In this document: positions 1 through 6,737 of the stretch, in pieces | Layout: each line of letters starts with the position of its first letter | How positions within the stretch are numbered: the stretch's first letter is position 1 | DNA from: an uncultured Clostridia bacterium | GTDB taxonomy: Bacteria > Bacillota > Clostridia > UBA1381 > UMGS1253 | Direction: 5' to 3' | Assembly: GCA_934456295.1 (NCBI GenBank) | Contig: CAKSHB010000017.1 | Span: 1-30,570 of the forward strand | DNA length: 30,570 nt | The notes under the pieces: generated by a model | Databases searched by the model: none | The model's input: the letters and a program-made list of their open reading frames with translations, nothing else | What the model was told of the DNA's origin: nothing | Position numbers and translations under genes: made by a program

Positions 1-32
1 CGAGCCTGCCGCGGCAAAATAATAGGATAAAA

Positions 33-60
33 ATGCCCCAACGGCGGTTTTATGGGGCAT
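33..60. other. Hairpin upstream of recO
   Basis: An 8-bp perfect stem (ATGCCCCA at 33-40, TGGGGCAT at 53-60) closes a 12-nt loop. No T-run follows on the plus strand, so it is a poor terminator; it may be a leader or mRNA-processing hairpin in front of recO. Bases 1-30 contain in-frame stops in two frames and could hold the last codons of an upstream gene, which I cannot identify. Confidence 0.4.
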
Positions 61-77
61 ATACATAGAAAGGCCAT

Positions 78-830
78 GTGAGTTTTGTGGAAACTGTTGT
101 TACAAAAGGGCTTGTGATAAAGCAGACAAACTACGGCGAGGCAGACAGGATACTGCACATTTTTACCGAGGATTTCGGGATAGTGAGCGCTGTGGCAAAA
201 GGGGCGCGCAAATATAAGAGCCATCAGGGCGGTGCGGCTCAGCTTTTATATTTTTCCTCGTTTACACTTGCGGGCGGCAGAGATATGTATTCTCTCCGCG
301 GCGCGAACACAATCGAAAGCTTTTTTGCTCTGTCCGAAAGCCTTGAAAAGCTTGCACTCTGCACATACCTGTTTGATATAACAAAAGCTTTTGTGCCTGA
401 GGGAGTACCCGACCGAAAGATATTGTCGCTGCTTTTGAATACGTTATATGTCCTTTGCACAAAGCCACAGCCGCTCCCGCTTGTGAAAGCGGCATATGAG
501 CTTAAGCTGCTTGAGTTTTCGGGCTATATGCCGTCATACGACAGATGCTGCATATGCTCAAAGCAAGACGGAAATTTATGTTTTTCGCTGCTGCACGGCG
601 GTACTGTATGCAAAAACTGCGCACAGAACGCTGATATGCCGGTGTTGCTGCCTGCGGCGTATATGGCGATGAAGTACATATTGGAAAACGATATTTCAAA
701 AATTTTTTCGTTTACCGTATCGTCTGAGGGAGAAAAGAACCTTTCGGATATATGTGAAAGATTTCTGCAAAGCTGTGCGGAGAGGGATTTTTTGTCACTT
801 TCGTACTATAAAAGTGTGTGCGAAATATGA
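78..830 (+). CDS. recO: DNA repair protein RecO
   Basis: RecO is a recombination mediator that helps load RecA onto SSB-coated single-stranded DNA in gap repair; it acts in the cytoplasm. The 250-residue product has the usual length. It has the N-terminal OB-fold signature (KGLVIKQTNYGEADRILHIFT, residues about 10-30) and a C-terminal zinc site (C157, C160, C178, C181) typical of Gram-positive RecO. The start is GTG, preceded by an AAAGG-like site about 5 nt upstream; an ATG two bases earlier is out of frame and stops at once. A second GTG lies three codons downstream and cannot be excluded. In Clostridia recO usually follows era, which would lie left of the window. It is followed by a strong terminator, so it is the last gene of its unit. 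Confidence 0.95.
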   Translation: MSFVETVVTKGLVIKQTNYGEADRILHIFTEDFGIVSAVAKGARKYKSHQGGAAQLLYFSSFTLAGGRDMYSLRGANTIESFFALSESLEKLALCTYLFDITKAFVPEGVPDRKILSLLLNTLYVLCTKPQPLPLVKAAYELKLLEFSGYMPSYDRCCICSKQDGNLCFSLLHGGTVCKNCAQNADMPVLLPAAYMAMKYILENDISKIFSFTVSSEGEKNLSDICERFLQSCAERDFLSLSYYKSVCEI

Positions 831-846
831 AAATAACGTGAATTAC

Positions 847-880
847 GGACAAAACCGAATGTGTTTTGTCCTATTTTTTT
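847..880 (+). terminator. Rho-independent terminator after recO
   Basis: A 9-bp perfect stem (GGACAAAAC at 847-855, GTTTTGTCC at 863-871) with a 7-nt loop is followed by TATTTTTTT. It ends the recO unit and isolates the transporter promoter downstream. Confidence 0.9.
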
Positions 881-908
881 GAAAAAATTAAAAAATTTTT
901 CAAAAAAA

Positions 909-940
909 TACTTTACTATTTTAGCACAGTAAAGTATAAT
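909..940 (+). promoter_or_regulatory. Sigma-A promoter inside a 9-bp dyad operator
   Basis: The -35 TTTACT (912-917) and -10 TATAAT (935-940) are separated by 17 bp. A perfect inverted repeat, TACTTTACT (909-917) and AGTAAAGTA (928-936) with a 10-bp centre, covers the -35 and runs into the -10. A dimeric repressor on this site would block RNA polymerase. The gene served is the amino-acid-binding lipoprotein; the regulator is not visible in the window. Confidence 0.8.
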
Positions 941-1015
941 AGTACTTGTCCGATAGAAATATGACTTTTATAAAGCACATTTTTTCGGGCAGAGTATTTT
1001 TTGCCGGTTTGTTTT

Positions 1016-1057
1016 CCTGCGGGCATAAAATACAAACAAATATATTTGCCGCGCAGG
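1016..1057 (+). promoter_or_regulatory. GC-rich leader hairpin before the receptor gene
   Basis: CCTGCG plus GGCA (1016-1025) pairs with TGCC plus CGCAGG (1047-1057) with one bulged G. It sits just upstream of the ribosome binding site of the solute-binding protein. It may set translation or mRNA stability. I see no T-box or known riboswitch core in the approximately 130-nt leader. Confidence 0.45.
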
Positions 1058-1077
1058 ACGGCGGAATGGAGATTATT

Positions 1078-1911
1078 ATGAAGAAGTTTTTAGCTGTTAT
1101 GCTGGTATCTGTTTTGGCTGTGTCGCTTGTTCTGAGCGGCTGCGGTTCAACCCCTTCAACAACCCCCACATCGGTCCCCGCTTCGGGCGCTGATGATTCG
1201 CTTCAGAAGATTAAAGATAAGGGAACGATTGTTGTAGGTCTTGATGTTGCATTTCCGCCCATGGGCTTCCAGGACGAAAATAACGAAATTGTAGGATTTG
1301 ACGTTGATTTGGCAAAGGCTGTCGGCGAAATACTCGGCGTTAAAGTTGAGCTTCGTCCGATTGACTGGAAGTCAAAGGAGCTTGAGCTTAAGAGCGGTAA
1401 GGTTGACCTTCTGTGGAACGGTTACACAATCACAGATGAAAGAAAGCAAGAAGTTCTCTTCAGCAATCCGTATCTTAAAAATAAGCAGATTATTATTGTA
1501 AAAAATGATTCGCCCATAAAGGTAAAGGCTGACATCGTAAGCGGTAAGGTTGGTTTGCAGACGGGTTCAACTGCCGAGGACGCTATAATGGCAGACGCAA
1601 TATTTGACCAGATTAAGAGCAATCTCATGATGTATGATGACAACAATACTGCAATGATGGATCTTGAGGCAGGCAGAGTTTCGAGCGTGGTTGTAGACGA
1701 AGTTGTCGGAAAATATTACCTCTCGCAGAATACAGGCAAGTACAGAATTCTTGATGAGGACTTCGGCGATGAGGAATACGGCGTAGGCTTCAGACTTGGG
1801 GACAAGGCTTTGCGTGACGCTGTTCAGGAGGCAATCGATACTTTGAAAACAAACGGCAAGGGTGCTGAAATCAGCACAAAATGGTTCGGTCAGCCCGACC
1901 TTATCCTGTAA
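1078..1911 (+). CDS. Amino-acid ABC transporter substrate-binding lipoprotein
   Basis: This is the extracellular receptor of a polar amino-acid importer, tethered to the outer face of the membrane by a lipid. The 277-residue product begins with a lipoprotein signal peptide whose lipobox LSGC places the modified cysteine at residue 22, followed by a Ser/Thr/Pro linker. The rest matches family-3 solute-binding proteins: IVVGLDVAFPPMGFQDE, a VGFDVDLAKAV segment, and a terminal KGAEISTKWFG segment. The ATG at 1078 is chosen because it has a GGAG site 6 nt upstream and starts exactly at the signal peptide; the frame is open further upstream but lacks these features. The permease follows after 231 nt. 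No ATPase gene is present. The ligand cannot be read, but the class covers glutamine, cystine, arginine and similar amino acids. Confidence 0.93.
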   Translation: MKKFLAVMLVSVLAVSLVLSGCGSTPSTTPTSVPASGADDSLQKIKDKGTIVVGLDVAFPPMGFQDENNEIVGFDVDLAKAVGEILGVKVELRPIDWKSKELELKSGKVDLLWNGYTITDERKQEVLFSNPYLKNKQIIIVKNDSPIKVKADIVSGKVGLQTGSTAEDAIMADAIFDQIKSNLMMYDDNNTAMMDLEAGRVSSVVVDEVVGKYYLSQNTGKYRILDEDFGDEEYGVGFRLGDKALRDAVQEAIDTLKTNGKGAEISTKWFGQPDLIL

Positions 1912-1945
1912 TTTAAGTATAAGAGAGCTTTATAATGAGGTTCAG

Positions 1946-1976
1946 CCGAGGCAGCACAGTGCTGCTTCGGTTTGTT
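1946..1976 (+). terminator. Intercistronic terminator-like hairpin
   Basis: CCGAGGCAGCAC (1946-1957) and GTGCTGCTTCGG (1959-1970) form an almost perfect inverted repeat with one G-T pair, followed by TTTGTT. It lies between receptor and permease. Such partial terminators commonly make receptor mRNA more abundant than permease mRNA. The T-run is weak, so read-through is expected. Confidence 0.6.
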
Positions 1977-2073
1977 CCGTTTCAGCCGTCGATGCTGTGT
2001 TATCTGCGGCGGCAGTTTATTTTACAGGGATAGTTGTTTCATAAATGACAGAGGTTGGTATGGAGATTTTTTC

Positions 2074-2097
2074 ATGTTAACCTACGGCAAAAATTAA
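2074..2097 (+). other. Possible 7-codon leader ORF (MLTYGKN)
   Basis: An ATG at 2074 is preceded by a GGAG site in a context (ATGGAGATTTTTTC) nearly identical to the leaders of both transporter genes, then stops after seven codons. It could be a leader peptide or a decayed third copy of the leader. There is no proof that it is translated. Confidence 0.25.
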
Positions 2098-2099
2098 AG

Positions 2100-2128
2100 C
2101 GCCGCAAAAAAGCTTTCGCAAAGCGGCG
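2100..2128 (+). promoter_or_regulatory. Hairpin in front of the permease
   Basis: CGCCGC (2100-2105) pairs with GCGGCG (2123-2128); a competing inner stem GCTTT/AAAGC lies within. It sits directly before the ribosome binding site of the permease, mirroring the hairpin before the receptor gene, and could modulate translation or protect processed mRNA. Confidence 0.45.
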
Positions 2129-2142
2129 GAATGGAGATTTTT

Positions 2143-2814
2143 ATGGCTCAGATTGCAGGTATGTGGGAATATTTTTTAAGAGTGTCACAGAGTATATGCG
2201 GCGGGCTTGAGGTAACGCTCGGGCTGTTTTTCTGCACAATCCTTTTATCAATTCCGCTCGGACTTGTGATTTCTCTCGGGGCAATAAGCAATTTTAGACC
2301 GCTTAGTATGATTGTGAAGTTTTACATATATATACTGCGCGGAACGCCGCTGTTGCTTCAGCTTTTGTTTGTATATTTCGGACTTCCGATTATATTTCAT
2401 CTCAATATTGAAAATTTTCCCGCTGCGACGATTGCCTTCGTGCTGAACTATGCGGCATATTTTGCAGAGATTTTCCGCGCAGGTATTCAGTCGATTGACC
2501 CGGGACAGTTTGAGGCATCAAAGGCGCTCGGGCTTTCGGGGGCACAAACGATGTGGCGCGTTATTATACCGCAGACAGTGAGCCGTGTAATTCCTCCTGT
2601 GGGAAATGAAACGATTACGCTCGTAAAGGATACTTCGCTTGTGTCGATTATCGCTTTGTCTGATATTATGCATCAGACGCGCATTATTGTAATGCGCGAG
2701 GCGAATGTTTCGGCGTTTATCGTTGCTGCGGTTTTCTATCTTGTGATGACATTTGTCCTCACAAAGCTGCTGGAATTTCTCGAAAAGCGTTTTTCAAAAA
2801 GTCAGCTTGTGTAA
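2143..2814 (+). CDS. Amino-acid ABC transporter permease (HisM/GlnP family)
   Basis: This is the membrane subunit of the importer whose receptor is encoded upstream. The 223-residue product has about five hydrophobic segments. It carries the family signature LRGTPLLLQLLFVYFGLP near residue 64 and the cytoplasmic EAA loop (EIFRAGIQSIDPGQFEASKALG), which docks on the ATPase. The ATG at 2143 has GGAG 6 nt upstream; an ATG at 2131 overlaps that site and is unlikely to be used. A strong bidirectional terminator follows directly, so no ATPase is co-transcribed. It must be supplied from elsewhere, either a separate gene or one shared with another importer. The hairpins upstream suggest it is made at a lower level than the receptor. 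Confidence 0.93.
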   Translation: MAQIAGMWEYFLRVSQSICGGLEVTLGLFFCTILLSIPLGLVISLGAISNFRPLSMIVKFYIYILRGTPLLLQLLFVYFGLPIIFHLNIENFPAATIAFVLNYAAYFAEIFRAGIQSIDPGQFEASKALGLSGAQTMWRVIIPQTVSRVIPPVGNETITLVKDTSLVSIIALSDIMHQTRIIVMREANVSAFIVAAVFYLVMTFVLTKLLEFLEKRFSKSQLV

Positions 2815-2829
2815 TTTGTGCAAACAAAA

Positions 2830-2885
2830 AGCCTTCATGACGATATTGTTTGGTGTGTATCGGAAATGAAGGCTCTTTTTATTTT
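2830..2885. terminator. Bidirectional terminator between permease and dCMP deaminase
   Basis: AGCCTTCAT (2830-2838) pairs with ATGAAGGCT (2866-2874), with an inner stem CGATA/TATCG (2841-2845, 2858-2862). T-rich tails follow on both strands (CTTTTTATTTT to the right, TTTTTGTTT to the left). It ends both converging genes. Confidence 0.9.
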
Positions 2886-2924
2886 CGGGATAAAATTAAA
2901 TGTTCTTGTGAAGATGAAATCTGA

Positions 2925-3413
2925 TTAATAGCCAAATTTTCCCTCAAGAGTTTCATCATTTTCAATCCAGTCCTCAACAAGGATAGCCCGATAGCTGTCC
3001 TTTGTGTCGCGCACTACAACCTTTGCTATGCCTGCATTTATAATCATGCGCTTGCACATTGCGCAGGAATTTGTTCCGCCGATAAGCTCGCCCGTGGACG
3101 GGTCTGTGCAAACTATGTATATTGTTGCACCAATCATGTCGCGCCTTGACGCACTGATGATTGCGTTTGCCTCCGCATGTACGCTGCGGCACATTTCATA
3201 GCGCTCGCCTCTGGGAATGTTCAGCTTTTCGCGCGTGCAGATACCGATATCGCTGCAATTTTTCCGTCCGCGCGGTGCGCCGGCATATCCTGTGGCAATT
3301 ATTTCGTCATGGCTGACGATAATGCTGCCGAATTTCCGCCTGAGGCATGTGCCCCTTTCAGCCACACTCTGAGCGATGTCAAGATAGTAATTTGTTTTAT
3401 CACGGCGTTCCAT
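2925..3413 (-). CDS. comEB: Deoxycytidylate (dCMP) deaminase
   Basis: The enzyme deaminates dCMP to dUMP, feeding thymidylate synthesis. The 162-residue product carries the zinc-dependent cytidine deaminase signature: H79-A-E81 as metal ligand and proton shuttle, and C117-A-M-C120 completing the zinc site. An upstream cysteine-bearing insert (C53, C59) is usual for dCMP deaminases of the ComEB type. The ATG at 3413 has a strong GGAGGG site 5 nt upstream; the longer open frame to 3518 crosses the promoter and the upstream terminator, so I reject it. It is a single-gene unit with its own sigma-A promoter at 3450-3478. Despite the comE name, the family is not required for DNA uptake. Confidence 0.93.
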   Translation of the reverse strand: MERRDKTNYYLDIAQSVAERGTCLRRKFGSIIVSHDEIIATGYAGAPRGRKNCSDIGICTREKLNIPRGERYEMCRSVHAEANAIISASRRDMIGATIYIVCTDPSTGELIGGTNSCAMCKRMIINAGIAKVVVRDTKDSYRAILVEDWIENDETLEGKFGY

Positions 3414-3449
3414 GTTATCCCTCCAAAATATTTTTGCATCTATATAAAA

Positions 3450-3478
3450 ATTGTACCATATAAAAAACATGGTTGCAA
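3450..3478 (-). promoter_or_regulatory. Sigma-A promoter of dCMP deaminase gene
   Basis: On the minus strand TTGCAA and TACAAT are separated by 17 bp. The predicted start lies about 30 nt before the ATG at 3413. It sits between the upstream terminator and the gene. Confidence 0.85.
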
Positions 3479-3490
3479 TAATTTTTGCAA

Positions 3491-3515
3491 ATAAAAAAAC
3501 GGCGAGCAGCCGTTT
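3491..3515 (-). terminator. Terminator of the 56-residue gene
   Basis: On the minus strand AAACGGC and GCCGTTT form a 7-bp stem with a 5-nt loop, continuing into a run of T. It separates the small gene from the dCMP deaminase. Confidence 0.85.
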
Positions 3516-3527
3516 CAAAGCGAAAAA

Positions 3528-3698
3528 TTACTTTTCGGAATGAAGCTTGACAGGCTCGCCCGCAAATATCAAATCATCTATATCCATGATTTTTATATCC
3601 GCAACTCTCGGATTTGTTCCGGATAAAACAGAGTTTTCATTATCCATGCCATATGCCGGAATGTGCTTTTTGACCTCGTTGTTTATCTTTTTGTTCAT
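3528..3698 (-). CDS. Uncharacterised 56-residue protein
   Basis: I do not recognise this family. The frame starts at ATG 3698, behind an excellent GGGGAGG site 8 nt upstream, and ends 13 nt before a clear terminator, so it is a complete single-gene unit. The product is soluble and mixed-charge: a lysine-rich start (MNKKINNEVKKHIPAYGMDN), a middle LSGTNPRVADIKIMDIDD, and the end EPVKLHSEK. There are no cysteines, no signal peptide and no membrane segment. Good ribosome binding site, own terminator and in-frame integrity argue for a real gene. Its leader carries two hairpins and a duplicated GGAGGCGA, discussed separately. Confidence 0.75.
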   Translation of the reverse strand: MNKKINNEVKKHIPAYGMDNENSVLSGTNPRVADIKIMDIDDLIFAGEPVKLHSEK

Positions 3699-3703
3699 AT
3701 TTA

Positions 3704-3772
3704 TCGCCTCCCCTCATAAAAACCTCGCCTCCGTCACCTTGCGCCGGAGGTTAACGCGAAAAAATCTTCGCG
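3704..3772 (-). promoter_or_regulatory. Structured leader of the 56-residue gene
   Basis: Two hairpins lie in the leader: CGCGAA/TTCGCG (3755-3772) and CCTCCG/CGGAGG (3728-3750). On the minus strand GGAGGCGA occurs twice, once in the second stem (3725-3732) and once as the ribosome binding site (3704-3711). The CCTCC arm could therefore pair with either copy, which would hide or expose the ribosome binding site. This is inference from base pairing only. Confidence 0.35.
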
Positions 3773-3810
3773 CTAAAATATTCTTTCAGTACTATAATAT
3801 GAAGCCAAAT

Positions 3811-3834
3811 GCTTTTTTGCCCCATCAAAAAAGC
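3811..3834. repeat. 9-bp inverted repeat
   Basis: GCTTTTTTG (3811-3819) and CAAAAAAGC (3826-3834) around a 6-nt loop, between sigG and the 56-residue gene. It may be a back-up terminator, but no T-run extends beyond the stem. Confidence 0.35.
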
Positions 3835-3870
3835 AAAGACTTGCTGACAAAAATAAGTTGTGTAATTTTT

Positions 3871-3896
3871 CGATAAAAGAGAGAGCCGAGGCTCTC
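3871..3896 (-). terminator. Probable sigG terminator
   Basis: GAGAGCC (3881-3887) and GGCTCTC (3890-3896) form a tight hairpin 10 nt after the sigG stop. On the minus strand it is followed by TCTTTTAT. Moderate strength. Confidence 0.65.
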
Positions 3897-3905
3897 CCGT
3901 AATGC

Positions 3906-4676
3906 CTACATATATTTTTTCATGTGCGAGATTGCGCTTTTTTCAAGCCGTGAAACCTGTGCCTGACTTATCCCTATCTCGTTGGCAACCTCCATCTGGG
4001 TGCGCCCCTGGAAGAAACGGAGATTTAGTATATGTTTTTCGCGGCTGCTGAGTCTTTTCATAGCTTCATTAAGTCCGATTTGCTCAAGCCATTTTTCGTC
4101 ACAGCTTTTCTCGTCCTTGACCTGGTCCATAACGAAAATTGCGTCGCCGCCGTCATGGTATATCGGCTCATATAAGGAAACCGGATCGGCTATTGCGTCA
4201 AGAGCAAAAACAACCTCTTCTTTCTCCATGCCGAGCTCTTTTGCGATTTCGCTGACAGTGGGCTCTTTCTGGTTTTTTGCAGTGAGCTTTTCCTTTACCT
4301 GAAGAGCTTTATATGCCGTATCGCGCAGCGAGCGTGACACCCTTATCGAGTTATTGTCACGCAGATACCTTCTTATCTCTCCGATTATCATGGGTACGGC
4401 ATAGGTGGAAAATTTTACGCCGACGGATAAGTCAAAATTATCTATCGATTTTATAAGTCCTATGCAGCCCACCTGAAACAAGTCGTCCGCAGCTTCGCCG
4501 CGCGAGTTAAAGCGCTGAATGACGCTCAGGACGAGGCGCAGATTACCCTGTATAAATTCCTCACGCGCATGTTTGTCGCCGTTTTTTATTTTTGTAAGAA
4601 GCTCAACCTTTTTCTCATTTGAAAGATTTGGTAATTTAGCTGTGTTTACACCGCAGATTTCGACTTTGTTTATCAT
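3906..4676 (-). CDS. sigG: Sporulation sigma factor SigG
   Basis: Late forespore sigma factor, which directs genes for spore DNA protection and germination. The 256-residue product starts with the highly conserved SigG N-terminus (MINKVEICGVNTAKLP). Region 2 follows at about residues 50-120 (DLFQVGCIGLIKSIDNFD, then a promoter-melting GVKFSTYAVPMIIGEIRR), then region 3 and the region 4 helix-turn-helix (QMEVANEIGISQAQVSRLEK) near the end. The ATG at 4676 has GGAGG 9 nt upstream and matches the family start; the longer frame to 4721 adds non-conserved residues. It lies 120 nt downstream of sigE in the classic spoIIGA-sigE-sigG order. The gap contains a sigma-F/G-type promoter, consistent with separate forespore expression. 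Confidence 0.97.
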   Translation of the reverse strand: MINKVEICGVNTAKLPNLSNEKKVELLTKIKNGDKHAREEFIQGNLRLVLSVIQRFNSRGEAADDLFQVGCIGLIKSIDNFDLSVGVKFSTYAVPMIIGEIRRYLRDNNSIRVSRSLRDTAYKALQVKEKLTAKNQKEPTVSEIAKELGMEKEEVVFALDAIADPVSLYEPIYHDGGDAIFVMDQVKDEKSCDEKWLEQIGLNEAMKRLSSREKHILNLRFFQGRTQMEVANEIGISQAQVSRLEKSAISHMKKYM

Positions 4677-4747
4677 AATATGCCGCCTCCTCAGAAGATA
4701 TGTACGGCAATGTAAACACAAAAAATATGTTGTAAACGTTACGGATT

Positions 4748-4777
4748 TATTATTGGTGTACAGAAGTAATTTTATAC
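4748..4777 (-). promoter_or_regulatory. Sigma-F/sigma-G-type promoter of sigG
   Basis: On the minus strand GTATA (-35) and AATAATA (-10) are separated by 18 bp. The known sigma-G pattern is GYATR, 18 bp, CATWMTA; the -35 fits fully and the -10 matches 6 of 7. The start would be about 65 nt before sigG. Sigma F has an overlapping -35 preference, so either or both may use it. Confidence 0.7.
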
Positions 4778-4796
4778 CGCTGAAAAAAATTTTTGG

Positions 4797-5525
4797 CTAA
4801 TTCATTTTCATGATTTCTTTTTTCAGCCGAAGTATAATCCGCTTTTCGAGCCTTGATATATATGACTGCGAAATGCCGAGCATATCGGCAACCTCCTTCT
4901 GTGTCTTTTCTTCGCAGCCGCATAAACCAAATCTCAGACACATGATTTTCTGCTCGCGCTTTGAGAGCTTGCTGATAGCAAGGTTCAATAATTCGCGGTC
5001 AACCTCGTCCTCAAGATTTTGATTTATAACGTCGCCCTCACAGGACAATATGTCCGACAACAGGAGCTCATTTCCGTCCCAGTCCACATTGAGCGGCTCA
5101 TCTATGGATATTTCCGTCCTTGCATTTTGGTTTTTTCTCAGATGCATCAGGATTTCATTTTCGATACACCTTGACGCATAGGTTGCGAGCTTGATGTTTT
5201 TGTCGGGCTTAAATGTGTTTATTGCTTTTATAAGCCCTATGCTTCCTATGGAAATCAAATCCTCAATTCCCACATTCGTATTTTCAAATTTTCTGGCAAT
5301 ATAAACAACAAGCCGCAGATTTCTTTCGATAAGCGTTTTGCGCACACTTTCGTCACTGTCTATGCGCGAGAGCAGAGCGGCTTCTTCTTCGGCGGACAGC
5401 GGAGGCGGAAGAACATCGCTGCCTCCTATATAGTATACCTCGTCGCTTAAAATGCTTTTCAGCCGTATCATAAATCCGGCATATCCGGACTGCGCCGCTC
5501 TTTTCAGTTTTTCCGCAAGCTTCAT
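4797..5525 (-). CDS. sigE: Sporulation sigma factor pro-SigE
   Basis: Early mother-cell sigma factor made as an inactive precursor. The 242-residue product has a basic, amphipathic pro-sequence (residues 1 to about 28). The conserved processing neighbourhood DEVYYIGGSDVLPPPLS follows at residues 28-44, the region cleaved by SpoIIGA after engagement by SpoIIR. Region 2 (IERNLRLVVYIARKFE, then IGLIKAINTFKPDKNIKLATYASRCIENEI) and the region 4 helix-turn-helix (KEVADMLGISQSYISRLEK) are intact. The ATG at 5525 gives the family-typical length; its ribosome binding site, AAAGGTGG, is moderate. An upstream open frame to 5666 runs into spoIIGA and is rejected. It follows spoIIGA by 68 nt and is very likely co-transcribed with it. 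Confidence 0.97.
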   Translation of the reverse strand: MKLAEKLKRAAQSGYAGFMIRLKSILSDEVYYIGGSDVLPPPLSAEEEAALLSRIDSDESVRKTLIERNLRLVVYIARKFENTNVGIEDLISIGSIGLIKAINTFKPDKNIKLATYASRCIENEILMHLRKNQNARTEISIDEPLNVDWDGNELLLSDILSCEGDVINQNLEDEVDRELLNLAISKLSKREQKIMCLRFGLCGCEEKTQKEVADMLGISQSYISRLEKRIILRLKKEIMKMN

Positions 5526-5593
5526 TATTGACAGCCACCTTTCCTGCGGCGCTTTTTGCCGCATATATTTTATGTGTTGCATGATTTTGCAGT

Positions 5594-6493
5594 TTATAAA
5601 TTTGCACAGATACGGGGATGTATGAGTGCGTCGTACTGCCTGCTTTGCGACAGGTTTCCGCGGCACAGTCCCACAAGTGCGTTCATTTCATATTCCGTGT
5701 TGTCAATGGTTATGCTGTCGGGCTTAAATGCAAGCATAACATCGCCGTCAGAGCCGAGTGCGCGGTAGGGCACAAGACGGAACGGCGTATTGCACACAAG
5801 CTCAACCTTCAGCCTGTCGGAATTATTGTTCTCCGTTTCACATAGCTTGTCATAGAAGCCCTCATCTTTAAAAAGCGGCTTTAAAGAGGCAAGCGTACAT
5901 ATAATAACGGGCGTGCTTGTAATCGGGTCGGACACAGCGTTTGCAGTATCCGTAAGACCGCATACATCGACTGTCCTGCCGCGGTATGCAATCGTAAGCT
6001 TGTGCATGTTTGCACAGTGCGTCATACGTTTTGAGTATATTTTTTCTCCGGCAAAAAGTATACAGCGGCATACCGCTGCGCCCAATATCAGATGTATCGG
6101 GCTTATGTTTGCATAAAATATGCCGTTTGACATTGCCGCACCCGTTTTAAAGCCCAAATCGGTGCAGAAGAAAACGGCAAAGGTTATGCCTGCAAGTGAT
6201 ACCGATGAAACAAAAAACATAACAAACAGCGACAAAAACGCACGTTTGCTGCGTATCTTAAACGATATGAGCACTATGAGAGCACATGCTGCAATTTTAC
6301 ATATTCCGCTGTATACAAATGACACATTCGGATAAAACATAAACACAGAGTATATGCTGCCTGCCGCTGCTCCGCATAAAAGCCGCCACACGGGGGTTTT
6401 GGCTTTGCAAAGTTTTTTTGTCATATACAGCAAAAACAAATCCGTTATAAAATTTGTCAGAAACAATATGTCTATGTATACAGTGGGTTCCAT
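5594..6493 (-). CDS. spoIIGA: Sigma-E processing peptidase SpoIIGA
   Basis: Membrane-bound aspartic protease that removes the pro-sequence of pro-SigE at the sporulation septum. The 299-residue product has five predicted hydrophobic segments in residues 1-150 and a cytoplasmic C-terminal domain. The catalytic motif is visible as DTANAVSDPITSTPV; Asp182 is at nearly the same position as the known catalytic Asp of the Bacillus protein (about 183), and the motif differs only by alanine for the usual glycine (D-T-A-N versus D-S/T-G-N). The ATG at 6493 is preceded by AAGGTGA; a GTG four codons earlier lies within that site. Upstream DNA (6494-6640) contains TATACT-like -10 hexamers but I could not fix a convincing Spo0A box. 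Confidence 0.95.
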   Translation of the reverse strand: MEPTVYIDILFLTNFITDLFLLYMTKKLCKAKTPVWRLLCGAAAGSIYSVFMFYPNVSFVYSGICKIAACALIVLISFKIRSKRAFLSLFVMFFVSSVSLAGITFAVFFCTDLGFKTGAAMSNGIFYANISPIHLILGAAVCRCILFAGEKIYSKRMTHCANMHKLTIAYRGRTVDVCGLTDTANAVSDPITSTPVIICTLASLKPLFKDEGFYDKLCETENNNSDRLKVELVCNTPFRLVPYRALGSDGDVMLAFKPDSITIDNTEYEMNALVGLCRGNLSQSRQYDALIHPRICANL

Positions 6494-6648
6494 ATTTAAA
6501 TTCACCTTGGTTTTTTGTTATGTATACAGTATATCAGCTCGCATATGAAAATTTTGTAGTTTTAGGCACACGAAAATAAAAATGACGTTGATAAAAAATG
6601 ATTTTTTTATACATATTGCGACGGTTTATGCAGACGGGGCGGTTTTTT

Positions 6649-6680
6649 ATAAAAAAATACGGACGAATTATATACGTCCG
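6649..6680 (-). terminator. Terminator after the 59-residue gene
   Basis: CGGACG (6660-6665) and CGTCCG (6675-6680) with a 9-nt loop. On the minus strand the stem is followed by TATTTTTTTAT. It isolates spoIIGA from the small gene upstream. Confidence 0.85.
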
Positions 6681-6737
6681 CATTATGATTAGGATATAAA
6701 ATTTAAAGATTTTGTGTAAAATATATCGAAAACAGCG

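Noticed and set aside
941..1077. Riboswitch or T-box in the leader of the amino-acid receptor gene
   Set aside because: No T-box antiterminator sequence and no known aptamer core; only a hairpin near the ribosome binding site.
1862..2044. 60-codon frame overlapping the end of the receptor gene
   Set aside because: It overlaps a supported gene and spans the intercistronic hairpin; no ribosome binding site.
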